Of a DNA stretch of 64,000 nt, positions 1-10,449 are shown piece after piece. The notes beneath the pieces are model-generated. The model was not told the origin of the DNA. It ran no database searches and saw only the letters and a program-made list of their open reading frames with translations. Source of the DNA: Gymnopus androsaceus JB14. Its lineage: Eukaryota; Basidiomycota; Agaricomycetes; Agaricales; Omphalotaceae. The stretch covers positions 128,990 through 192,989 of the forward strand of contig ML769472.1 in the NCBI GenBank assembly GCA_009733575.1, in the 5' to 3' direction. The first letter of the stretch is position 1; every line of letters starts with the position of its first letter. A program made the position numbers and the translations under genes.

Positions 1-832
1 TATACATGAGAATCAACATGAAGGGAGCGATATGGCTTCTAAAAACAGCACTGGCTGTAGAGCGAACAAGGGTGAAGAAGCTACAAGATGACCTTAAGTT
101 AGCAAGGGGGCAATAGATACTCACCACTAACTTTAAAAGACTTTCTCTTATTGTTTGATGCAGTAGAAAAGATATTATTTCATTTATTAACGGTCGTGTC
201 GTACAGGAAGTAAAGAAGGCACCAAATCACGTACCGAACACGGATATCCATATCCATCCCGTACCCGTGGAAAAGTCCCCGCCCCGTACCCGTCCGTAAA
301 TTCACGGGTGGGCATGGGTGGATACCCGGATTCTCGAATCCATGCTAGTCCCTAGCGCTTCTCATGCCACACGTGATATCAGATCACGGTTTCTAACTCC
401 CCTGAATCATCGGACTCCGATGATTCAGGGGAGTTAGAAACCGTGATCTGATATCACGTGTGGCATGAGAAGCGCTAGGGACTAGCATGGATTCGAGAAT
501 CCGGGTATCCACCCATGCCCACCCGTGAATTTACGGACGGGTACGGGGCGGGGACTTTTCCACGGGTACGGGATGGATATGGATATCCGTGGTTCGGTAC
601 GTGATTTGGTGCCTTCTTTACTTCCTGTACGACACGACCGTTAATAAATGAAATAATATCTTTTCTACTGCATCAAAACAATAAGAGAAAGTCTTTTACA
701 GTTAGTGGTGAGTATCTATTGCCCCTTGCTAACTTAAGGTCATCTTGTAGCTTCTTCACCCTTGTTCGCTCTACAGCCAGTGCTGTTTTTAGAAGCCATA
801 TCGCTCCCTTCATGTTGATTCTCCATGTAATA
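1..832. repeat. Long near-perfect palindrome at the window edge
   Basis: Bases 1-414 are the reverse complement of about 416-832, around a single-base centre at 415. The arms differ at only a handful of places, mostly one-base indels in homopolymers (a T run near 153/677, a G run near 107/723, an indel near 239/591) plus a mismatch near 132/700. The right arm contains the left end of a hAT element together with its 8-bp target duplication. The left arm is therefore an inverted copy of the element end plus flank, not an independent insertion. It may be a foldback artefact at a contig end or a real inverted duplication; the sequence alone cannot separate these. Confidence 0.93.
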
Positions 833-1219
833 CATTCAAGTCATCAATGGCTCTGGGACCTTGGTGCAATGCACCTTTCTATGATTTTCATGAAGCTGTA
901 TCAGCATTAGAGAGTGCTATGAGAGGAGGAGGAGGATCATCTGACAAAAGTTGATACTATTGGGATCAAAGTGTACAAACATTTCATTATAATTGCATAT
1001 TTACATACTTCTAGTCCTTCCTATGAGCTTTTTTAGTTGCAAAACGCCTTGCTTTGGCATGCTTAATATAGTAAATCAATGGATTAGATGTATCATTATG
1101 GTCAGGTACTGCAACCGTGGTCACCCGTAACCGTGAAAATTGCCCCGGGTGGATTGAAATCCATGCGGATTTCAAAGTCCGCCCCCGGGCAGCACCCGGG
1201 GCGACCATGCTAGTCCCTA
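476..1219. mobile_element. hAT-type non-autonomous DNA transposon (744 bp)
   Basis: The ends are TAGGGACTAGCATGG and its reverse complement, a 15-bp terminal inverted repeat. The element is flanked by the 8-bp direct repeat AGAAGCGC at 468-475 and 1220-1227. An 8-bp target duplication with TAGGG-type ends is the hallmark of the hAT superfamily. The subterminal DNA is rich in short GTACCC/CCACCC-like motifs, which may be transposase binding sites (inference). No transposase open frame is visible, so it is probably a deletion derivative mobilised in trans. Confidence 0.85.
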
Positions 1220-1482
1220 AGAAGCGCACAAATTTTGAGCTCGCTGCTTCCGACAGTGTAAGTACTGTTCCACATTTAAGCGATAATAATTCCGAGCATA
1301 CCAGTGACATACCAGGATGGCAATCAATACTATACCAGCTTTGAAGGCAATTGGAGCATTATTTAATAGCTTTCTTAACACATTCTTTTGGCTTACATTT
1401 TTGAAGGTGGCACGATTTGCACAGCGAATAATCACACAGAAATAACTTATAATTTCTTCATTTATTGAACATGATAGCCAGA

Positions 1483-1842
1483 TAGGGATCCGCACCGTAA
1501 CCGTAAGATACGGCTTATGGTTACGGGTATACGGGTACCCGTAACCGTACCGTAAAGGGTGTCCACAGACACTTTATACGGCTACTATACGGGTACCCCG
1601 TACAGCAAGAATTTTGCAGTCAGCCATACGCCCGTAGGTCCCAAAATGGTCAAATCAATGATTTTTGCATCATTGATATTGGCCGGGACCGGCTTGAGAT
1701 CTGATGTGCTGTATACCGTAAAAATACGGGTATACGAGTGCTGGCAGCCGCACCGTATACCGTACCGTAAAGAGATTTTTGCTGTTTTTACAGCCCGTAT
1801 TTATACGGCCGTAACCGTATACGGTTATGGTGCGGATCCCTA
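1483..1842. mobile_element. hAT-type MITE (360 bp)
   Basis: The terminal inverted repeats TAGGGATCCGCACC...GGTGCGGATCCCTA are flanked by the perfect 8-bp direct repeat TAGCCAGA at 1475-1482 and 1843-1850. The interior is crowded with CGTAACCGTA / TACGGTTACGG motifs in both orientations, a typical subterminal repeat pattern for hAT elements. It has no coding capacity. Its ends share TAGGGA with the element at 476-1219 but then diverge, so it is a different family. It is the cleanest transposon insertion in the window. Confidence 0.9.
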
Positions 1843-2112
1843 TAGCCAGATAAGTGTCCTTCTGAACTAAAATCTCCTCTCTTACAGTAAGTGATTCGGT
1901 TGAAATCTGAAAGAGAAATGAGTTCGATTGACTCCAAGAGATTACGGGCGAAATTCAGACTGAATAACCTCTAAAGTAATTTCGATATAAATTTCGCCCG
2001 AAATTATTTGATGCACTACCAGTGATGGCGCAGTCTGCTTGCAAATCGTTAGGCGCGCGCCTAGGCTGACGTGCCAATCCATGATACAGCTATTCAAAAC
2101 AGAACATCACCA

Positions 2113-4033
2113 ATGTACTCCAATGCAACAAGTCGCTTTGAAGATGTACAAAGACCGTTACTTGAGGACGAAGAGCAAGATGGTATTGAGTTATCCAGAG
2201 TCGACGCAGAACCATCTCTCGCACATGACCTTTGCGACGATGCTGCCCAACAAGCGATAAACGAACTTGACCAGGTGCGCATCCTTTAATCATCATTGTG
2301 TATGACAAATAACCGTTGCAACGTCGTATCTAGAGCGTCAATGCAACTGATCCTTCAAACGCCTCCCAGTACGGGCGAAAACTTCGTCATTTGAGCAAGG
2401 CATGCAAAAGATATCGCCGTCTTCCTTCGACTTGCGTTCTTCAAGAAACTAATGGATTGGTTGTTGAATGTCAGGCTTTTGCAAAAGGAGGATTTGCAGA
2501 AGTATATCGAGGTTCACTGGAAGGTTTTGGTCAGATCGCCGTCAAAAGGTTACGCCCAGATGTTTTGCTGCAGCAACCCGAAGTTTGTCTCTTATCATGA
2601 TTTTCCTTACAGTCGTTGCTCATTCAGGCTTTGACAGCTGCTTTTCCTTGAGGCCGTCATTTGGAAACACGCAAATCACAGAAATATAGCGCCGTTTATC
2701 GCTGCACTGGTACACGCACCGAGCCCATGTCTTATAAGCCCATGGATGAACCATGGCAATATAATCTCCTACTTGAAGGAACATCCTGAAACGGATATCC
2801 AACCTCTCGTAATGTGCATATCCTTTCTGCGGTGAACCGCCGTTTAATCCAATTCAAAGATCTTGAACATTATCGACGGTTGTCGGTTTCTTCATGGAAT
2901 CAGTGTCGTCCATGGAGACCTTAAGGGAGTGCGCGTTACTTCCATCTATCTTACACTTGGTACCAGCTCTTAATGAAGATGTTCATCTAGGCCAACATTC
3001 TTGTAAATGAAAATCAAGAGGCATGTCTATCAGACTTTGGAATGTCCAATGTATATCGCAATGCTGTAGACCAACAGATTGGAACGGCTTCATGGACAAC
3101 TACTGTTCTTGGGGGAGGAAGTATAAGATGGTTAGCACCTGAATTACTCTTTTCTCCTGTCGAAAAACCTTCCTTCGCAAGTGACGCGTATGCTTTCGGA
3201 GTTGTACTCTGGGAGGTACGTTTCAATAGCCGAGCTCAAAAGATTCTCTCCAACCTTCCCTATAGATATTAACATGTCGAATACCCTATGAACATCTCTC
3301 CACCGACCAGTCGGTCATGTTACATGTCTCTCAAGGATTCCGACCTTGCTTTCGATGTATCACCGATTCACCTGCAGACGTTGGCAATCTCATAGAAATT
3401 ATGAGAAATTGTTGGGCCACACTTCCGCATGCCCGGCCCAAAATCAGCACGGATTTGCGTCAAAGGCTATTTCAACGTTTGCCTCCCAAAATCCGGGAGA
3501 TTTCATGGCTGTCTCGTTGTATGTTGATATTATCATCCCTCATTGGTATCGCTGCATCACATGCTCTGGGCCTTGCTGCAAGAGCTGAGGCGTTCTCACT
3601 GCCAACAATACCTCTGGCTACAGTTGTTATATTCACCACCATCTTTGTAATCCTGGCTGTGCGCTACATCCTCCTGCGGACGTATGGAATTATACCTTGG
3701 TTGATTGTGGGCCCATCCCGAACTGGGACACTTTATAATACCTTTTTCACTGCTGTGCATCTTACTTGCATTCCAGGCGCAATCTTCTCTTGTTCCTTGG
3801 GGTTCTTTCTACGATTTGCAGAAATTCCAGAGGCCTGGGGACCAGAAGAAGCTTTCAGGCGATTTTCGTTTGTCTTTCTATGGGTCACTGTAGGGCTTTC
3901 TTTGATCTCGGGAGTATATCATGATGTGAAGAATGTGTTCATTCTACTTTGGCTCCAATGCTGGGAGCAGAAAGCTAGGGACAGAGATGATGATGATGAA
4001 ATTCAAGCTTCTGTTGTCACCCATACCCAGTAG
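2113..4033 (+). CDS. TKL-type protein kinase with C-terminal membrane segments
   Basis: This is a spliced gene with about six exons. The N-terminus is short and acidic. The kinase lobe follows with a glycine loop (AKGGFAEVYRG), the VAIK-like lysine (IAVKRLR), a catalytic loop written HGDLKGANIL (split by an intron, HGD instead of HRD), DFGMS, an APE-like WLAPELL and the C-lobe segment VVLWEILTCRIPYEHLS. After the kinase come three or four hydrophobic helices (about 3500-3960) and an acidic tail. The pattern resembles the expanded tyrosine-kinase-like families of Agaricomycetes. The membrane tail is unusual and suggests tethering to a membrane. No ligand-binding ectodomain is visible. Introns have good GT-AG ends and no frame break was found. 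An alternative splice at 4031 could join the next coding stretch. Confidence 0.8.
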
Positions 4034-4082
4034 GTCTTTTTTTTAGTACACTTGATCCCCTTTGCTAACCCATGCCATGAAG

Positions 4083-4735
4083 ACTTCTTGTATCTAATGT
4101 TGGACCTTTGGTTAGTGAAGATGATATCAGGTACATGTTTGAAGCAAGTGGGGAGATAGAGTCAGTCAGTATGCATCGTCCTGGCCACCACTGTGTCGTT
4201 CAGTCAGTATGCATTCTTTCAATTTTAAAAGGTCAAACTCAGAAATAATAAATATTTAACAGATATCGTGATGACCGTGACGCAGAAAGAATACTAGCAT
4301 CTGGTGATTTTCTAACAACGGTGCTATATCTTTGCTACATCTTCTACCCCGTAGGCTGCCTACTGATCTTTTCCTTGATAGCTCCGTATTTCGCGTCGCA
4401 CAATTCGGATGCTCAAGCTGGATGAGGAAGAGTATGTTCCCCCCACTTCAATCCAAGTCCTGGTGGAACTTGATATGGCATCTTCCCATTATCATATTAT
4501 ACCTGGTACGAGCCAGCTTGATTTTCTCCTTGCCGGTTGGTCAACGCTTTCAATTCGATCATTTTACGTAGAAGTTTGATGCAGAGGGATTGCGAAATCG
4601 TGTTTAAAAATGGCGGAGACCAGATCATTCACAGAAGAGCCTGCAACAGCCACGAAGATTGATGCTGTGAACCCAGTGAATTCACAGTTAGAAGCTCGGT
4701 TGAAAGAATGGATAGTTGCAGCGGTCGAAGAGTGA
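4083..4735 (+). CDS. RRM-like coding exons, gene model incomplete
   Basis: The first exon reads LLVSNVGPLVSEDDIRYMFE, which fits beta-1/alpha-1 of an RNA recognition motif (RNP2-like LLVSNV). After an intron, YRDDRDAERILASG fits the alpha-2 region. Later segments include MLKLDEEEYVPPTSIQVLVE and an ending that contains LKEWIVAAVEE before a TGA stop at 4733-4735. No in-frame ATG precedes the first exon. Either the start lies in an unseen upstream exon, or these are 3' exons of the kinase gene: a donor at 4031 and an acceptor at about 4084 keep the frame. RNP1 is weak. It could also be a decaying fragment. Confidence 0.45.
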
Positions 4736-4974
4736 ATAATAATACATGTCGGATTGGGGCTACTCGAGAAACGATGGTGTTCAAGCCAACCGCGCTCGAC
4801 GATGCAATGCGAGCGGTGTCAAGGAGTCACTCCTTACTAGCAAGAAGCTTCCGTTTTTGGACAGGTCTGGAAAGCTGGAAGTAGAAGCGGGGACTGGGAA
4901 TAAGTAGAATGGTCTGCTTGTTTGTCTGTCCTGCACTATTGATAACATTCTTGAGTACTCGAATCTTAGATACG

Positions 4975-5972
4975 GAATTTTGCCATTCCTGCTCTCTTAG
5001 AGATGCCTCCATACTCCGAGCAGATGTCCACCAAAATACAATCCCTTCATGCAGCATACATCAAAACGACAAAGTTCTGTCCTTCAGGGCTACTAGCCGT
5101 ATACGGTGTGGTGTCACTCCAATCTAGCGGGTTGACAGAAGGAGTGACGGTCTAAAATAGCGCGGATACAATCTGTCCAATCGATGTATTCAGAGCCAAA
5201 AGTGCCGGGTTGCAGAATAGCCCTTCTAAGAAATGTACACAGCGTCAGAGCGTATTCAATGAATGTTTGACTGTAACTGAACTGACCTGTATGCGACTGA
5301 AGCAATGAGGGAGGAGGCTGAAGTTTGTCCATAGCCTAGGCAATCGCCGGTGGTGTCGTTGAGGTAGTTGCGCAGAAGATCGTCATCCATAGGCGAGCCG
5401 ATGGCACCATCGACTATTTCCTGGATCCAAGAAGTCAGGTTGCTGACGGCCTCATCTTTCCAACCGGCATGTGAGTGTAGCGGGAGCTTTCATTACAGTC
5501 GCAAGGATACGAGTCATTCCAGCACTCGCCCAGCCATTTCCAGTGCTCCAGAGACCTGTATAGATGGTCAGTACATCCCTATACTCAAGTAGATCGAAAA
5601 CTAACCGAGATCAGCACTCTGTGGGCCAACGATGTGTTCCCAAAGGCCATTGTACGACACGGAAGAGGAAATATTGGCTTGGAGAGCTTGACGATAAAGT
5701 CCACTTTGGTCGACAGCTTCGCGTAAAAGAGTGGCATTGGAAGTGTTAACGGCGTAGTAAGCAAGGAAAGGAGGGGCCTTGTACATGAAGTCAGCCCAGA
5801 GCTCAGGGACGTCGGTTCGCTTTTTTTTTCGTTGATCAGTCAAATACTCGTCGAAGGAGCTAATAAAACATACCTGGGGTATAACGCTGTCAATGCAGAG
5901 TCGCGTCCAGTCCCTAGGGGAAGTGCGGAAAGTGCAAGATTCTGGATGCGATCAATGTATTTTTGGCTGTTG
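4975..5972 (-). pseudogene. GH105 unsaturated rhamnogalacturonyl hydrolase, truncated and broken
   Basis: Recognisable blocks in order are AINSQKYIDRIQNLALSALP, TDVPELWADFMYKAPPFLAYY, GLWEHIVGPQSADLG, WSTGNGWASAGMTRILATV, GWKDEAVSNLTSWIQEIVDG, NDTTGDCLGYGQTSASSLIA, AILQPGTFGSEYIDW and VNPLDWSDTTPYTASSPEGQ. These match the YteR/GH105 family, which removes unsaturated sugars from pectin fragments. The N-terminal third is missing at about 5960. There are two net +1 frame breaks (about 5142-5152 and 5460-5480). A TGA at 5047-5049 sits where the family has tryptophan (MYAA-stop-RDC). GT-AG introns remain. The next gene, on the opposite strand, starts abruptly at the same place. Confidence 0.8.
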
Positions 5973-6756
5973 ATGGCTGCAAACACGATACACGGATTTG
6001 CGTATTTCGTACCTCTTCTGTGGTTACCAAGTAAGTCATAATCCTTAGTTCACTGCACTTGCTGACTGAATACGTATGGCTAGCCTTTGCAAGCCACCTG
6101 AATCTGAGCAGCACTAAATCGTCTGCCACGATCACTGTATTTCACAGTACGCACAATTGCTATCTCAAGCTTATAGAGGCTCTCATTTCATTCTAGCTGG
6201 CTCTTTCCTTGGCCGTCTCATAATGGATTACCTCTCCGACAAAAGAACGAACTGCTTGCTTCTTGGGCTTGGCTCTCTATTCGCTACCTCTGTCACGACA
6301 TTCGTTCTATGAAACCTCGCTGAATTGCGTGCTTTCTCAATGATGTTTGGCTGTTTCGCTGGTAACTGGCCCAGCTTATGGAGTGGATTTGGGAAGGGAT
6401 TGACTAGTAAGCAAGATCTGCTAGTATGCCCTTCTAATTCGCTTCAACAACATTGCACTGTAGTGAACGATCCAACGTTGTCCATGACGCTGTTTGGAAT
6501 GCTACTCTTCTCGCGTGGACTCGGGAACATAGCTCCGACGCCAATATCTTCTGCCCTCACTGGAATTTCTTCGTCTTCTCCTTCTCAAGCAATCTCTGGA
6601 TCAAAGTCGGTCCACTTTGGTTCAGGCTTTGATGTCGCTGGAGGACGCTTTTCCAGTACCATTGCGTATGTGGGGACGTGTTACGCTGGGGCGGGGATAT
6701 TATTAATGTGTGGATGGGTGGTAGATGTGTATCGACTCTCACAAGTCTTAACCTGA
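5962..6756 (+). pseudogene. MFS monocarboxylate-transporter-like, 3' half only
   Basis: Exons read NTIHGFAYFVPLLWLP, TFASHLNLSSTKSSATI, AGSFLGRLIMDYLSDK, FSMMFGCFAGNWPSLWSGF, NDPTLSMTLFGMLLFSRGLG, TPISSALTG and SGFDVAGGRFSSTIAYVGT. This is the C-terminal six-helix half of fungal MFS transporters related to monocarboxylate carriers. The N-terminal half is absent; the sequence begins beside the truncated end of the GH105 fragment. A TGA at 6310-6312 replaces an expected tryptophan (FVL-stop-NLAEL). With half the helices missing it cannot encode a working carrier. Introns of about 60 nt are still readable. Confidence 0.75.
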
Positions 6757-7441
6757 GTGGACAGTAGCGTTTATCTCGTACGTTAGATCAGGGGCAAAGG
6801 ATGATTTATCCTCATCGAAAGATATGCGATAGATAGGTAAGGAGACAATTTCATGATTGCGCATTGCTAGTGATGGTAATATACCTATCTCATCTCGGAA
6901 CCTAGAGGTTCTCTCCTCAAATTATCATTCATAATCCGATTTTTCTGCTCTCGAGAATTCTTCAGACTAGTGAGACTAGACTAGATGCTACTACAGCTGG
7001 CTGCGGTATTTGATTTTGAGAATTACTTGTAGGCTTGAATTGGCTCTCCCGTCATGCAATATTTCGCTTGAAAGGGTTCCGCCCGCAGTGGTTAACCATC
7101 CATCCATCCATGACCATGATCCAAGGCTAAACGTGTAATGTGCGTAATCTTTGATCCAGAGGATAGACGCGTAAACGCATAAGCATATTTATTTGAAGCT
7201 ATCTATACTTACTCGACATGCTTCTTTCTAGTTCTCCTCGTTGAACCTCGAAACATGACTCCGTTGTTCTCTTCTCGCTTTTGGCACGTTAGAAACCGCA
7301 CTTACAAACTCTGTCTGCTCGAGGTTCGCCCTCGCTCCTCCTCGAATCGCCAGGTTCTTCACGGTACTTAACGCCGGTGCAAAGAACCATTTGCAGACTG
7401 AAACTCGAATCAAATCAACCCCAAGGCAACGACCTCGCATT

Positions 7442-8092
7442 GGAATATTCTCTTGAGGCGTGGTCCCGTAGTTTCAACTTGTTCAGTACTCGCGACAGTC
7501 CCATCGACGATGCCTGGTATAATGAATAACGCCTCCTTCCTCGGGCCCTCCACCTATTCCTGCTGTACAGATGGGAAACTATCCAAGATGGCTCATCAGC
7601 GACGCTAATCTAGCAAAATTCAAAATGGATTGCGTTGCTCTGGTCAGGAATGAGAAACAATGCAATTCCTGGATCTCCAGCGGAGATGCTTTTACGGCTT
7701 TGGTATGGGGCGCCATAACGCGCGCGCGGCACGCCATTCCAAACAGAGTTGAGCTTTACAATGACTCGTACAATCATGCCGGGATGGAGTTGTTGCTACT
7801 GGCTGCTAATGGGAGGGAACAAATGGGTCTTGGTCCGTCAGAGCCTGGCGAAGCTTCGCGTTATTTCGGCAATGCAGTTCTTGCTCTCGCTGTGTATGCA
7901 GCCCGGACAGATCTCTTGGAAGCCAGTGTGGAAGCTACGTCTCGAGTTGCTTTCACTATCCGAAAGACACTACAGGATGGAAGGACCCCCGAGGCGTTAG
8001 CAGCGAGAGTTGCCTTTATCGAAGGTCAGGCTGAAGAAGTACACTCCCTCGAGAGAATTGTCCTCGAAGGCAACTGTATGACAACAATTTGA
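7442..8092 (+). pseudogene. BAHD/trichothecene-acetyltransferase-like C-terminal fragment
   Basis: The main frame (about 7535-8092) contains NYPRWLISDANLAKFKMDC, SSGDAFTALVWGAITRARH and GEASRYFGNAVLALAVYAAR. These fit the C-terminal half of the fungal transferase family (PF02458): the 'ND.l.AlvWr.i.rar' block and the YFGN block. Just upstream EYSLEAWSRSFNLFS is in another frame, with stops at about 7527-7533, so the reading frame is broken. About 180-200 residues remain of a family that is usually near 450-500, and I could not find the HxxxD catalytic region. CoA-dependent O/N-acylation would be the ancestral role. It is probably a remnant. Confidence 0.6.
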
Positions 8093-8661
8093 TCAAGCTA
8101 TGATTTCGCTAGTTTAGATTTTGGATTGGGCCTGAAGTGAAGTCAATGGTAACCACGGTAGCGTCAAAGACGATATGGCCGCACGGGGTGTTCCAGATTA
8201 CAAAGGTTAGTGGAGGGTTAATTGTAAGTACTGTACACCCGTGGAGAAAGAGGCAGTCGAATTGTTGAGAGTAGATCCTGTCTTGACAAAGTATGCAGAT
8301 GCTATACCAGAATCACTTTCGTAGGCAATCAGTAATTAGTAGAGAAATATTGAACGGAAACTTTACAAGTCCTGCGCATCTACAGATTCAATCCCAACAG
8401 ACTCACGTGGAACTGATAGGTAGGAACTAAAAGTCCGCTTCAGCTTGTAAAATGTCGCAAAAGATAGAGTTTACTGCGTTGTTGCTGAGATCCTCTCGTA
8501 CGGGAGAGTTAGTGGCTTGTTACTAGTCTCGCTACCGAGCGAGAGCGAAGAAAACCGTTCACTCAATATTAGCCTTGCGTAAACCTACAATAGTTCAACG
8601 TTCAAGCTCGATGAAACAATAGACTCGGTGACTTCTTCTAGCGTATCCACTCAAATTCACT

Positions 8662-10414
8662 TCATTCAAAACATTTCTCCCAATCCCCAGCGCCGCCACT
8701 CGTCGAGTACCACTGGCTCTCCACGAATTTATCCAACGCACAGAGACCATCCATGGTCACTTCTGCACAAAACTCCAAAGGCTGCACGGCATCATTCACC
8801 AAAATTCGAATAAACTCTGTCGAGTTCGAATCTTGATGAAACTGCTCGAGCTCGGTTCTTTCGCAGCGCATCTTTTCTATGACCATCCTTCCACCAAAAG
8901 GCGCCAGTCTACTTGTTACCCAAGTCCAGTTTGGTCCATTGCTATGAGGGTTAGTAGGATCCAATGGGCGGGGTTGCTTGAATAGACCCATGGCAGAATA
9001 AATCGCAATTAGCTGGTTGTCATGCGAAAAGTCTGCGTAGATTGTCCGGTTGAGAGGGAAGGTTATGGGGGATGCATCCAAGGTGGTGTTTGTTTGGGTA
9101 GTATCGTTGACGGGAGTTGACGTGAGCCGGGCGATTAGCTCGTTGATGTAGCCCACACCTTCAACTGGACCCAATGCTTGGCCATATCTGCAGAATCCGT
9201 TAGAGGATCGCATTTAACAACAAAAACAAGCCCTACTCACCCAGTACCATAATACTTGTCCAGGTCCATCTCATACTCGAACTCTGTCCACTCCTTTTCG
9301 CTGAAAAGCCCACACCAGTCACTGATGTCTTCCGTTGCCACACTGTGGAAAGGACATAAAGCCATCAAGTAGTAAACTTCATTTGCAGAGAGATTCGCTC
9401 CAGGAGCAAAAGTGTTAATTCGCTCAGCGATAGGCGGAACATAAATGTCTATCCAGGTATCGGTTTGATTGTCGGGCGAGCCTATAGCGGGACAGTCGTT
9501 GTGCAGGGTATCGTTTTCCTTTGCATCGAGAATGACGGATAATACGGGGTTGAGTTGGAAGTCGCTCGCTACAGAGAATCCTGGAAGCTTTCCATAAGTA
9601 TTTAAAACGCTTTAATTCGAGTAAATTAGCTGCGAATTCACCATATGTCCAGTTCCGCGCAGACATTACCACCCTGCTCGAGCTTGAGGCTCGGACAAAA
9701 GGAACGTCCTCTGGATTATTGCCAGCCAATAATTGGCTATAGCGATGAAAGATCTCTGCGCCAGCTATGGAGGATCTACACCAGAACATGGATTTAGACC
9801 GCAAACCTCAAATGTACATCTATACAGCATACTCACTGAGTTGCACCGAACGCCACCAGCTCATCCGTCCCAAGGTCAAAGGTGTAATTTCGGATGAAAT
9901 CTAAGCTGGAGTCGTGATAGGTCTTGACGTTCTGGAGTTTGGCAACTGCTGAAGCCATCATAGCGGCGGGTCCAACAGTGGGATAACGTGCACCATGGCG
10001 CTGGAGCTGACGAGAAAGGGTCGGAAGAAGTTGTGTGAAGCAGATAGATAGCCTACGATGTTAACCTAGCACTTTCAGACAATTTCATGTATAGAGAAAT
10101 AAATCAGATTCTACCTGCGTTATTTCACAATCTCGTGGAGGATTGGTGTATTCATCCAATGGATAATACGGCGCATAAGCACCCCAATTACGCACAAGGG
10201 GCGAAAACTCGACATTAATGGGACTCTGTTTCTGTGGGTTCTGCTGTCCTACAGAGCACTGGGAAGGAAATAGATATATGGATATGGCAGCAGATAGAAC
10301 AAGAAATGCAATCGTCAATCTGAGGGACTTTTTCGTTTTCTCTACCAAGCTTGTCCAATGGAAACGAAGGTTCGGGTTGACTGTAGTATTTTTTGGATAT
10401 AATTGGCTATCCAT
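8662..10414 (-). CDS. Histidine acid phosphatase (phytase family), type II membrane anchor
   Basis: The start is the ATG at 10414, because the longer open frame upstream has only a TTG. A hydrophobic segment (TIAFLVLSAAISIYLF) about 35 residues in is a signal anchor. Then come the family blocks: WGAYAPYYPLDEYTNPPRDC, the catalytic RHGARYPT after an intron, GTDELVAFGATQ, VILDAKENDTLHNDCPAIGS, LSANEVYYLMALCPFH and the proton-donor HD in IYADFSHDNQLIAIYSAMG. The stop follows WEKCFE. Branch-2 histidine acid phosphatases hydrolyse phosphomonoesters, including phytate, outside the cell. Here the N-terminal anchor suggests a membrane or wall position. About six introns splice cleanly, with several N-glycosylation sequons. 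No break was seen. Confidence 0.85.
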
Positions 10415-10449
10415 TGAGAATGTACATGTATGTGTTGTGTCCTCTTCCA

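Noticed and set aside
719..910. Open frame inside the first hAT element as a possible transposase piece
   Set aside because: No hAT catalytic block or zinc-finger pattern. It is short, and the element is only 744 bp.
9585..9650. Possible frameshift in the histidine acid phosphatase
   Set aside because: An intron ending at CTTCCAG restores NWTYGFSVAS in frame, so no break is needed.
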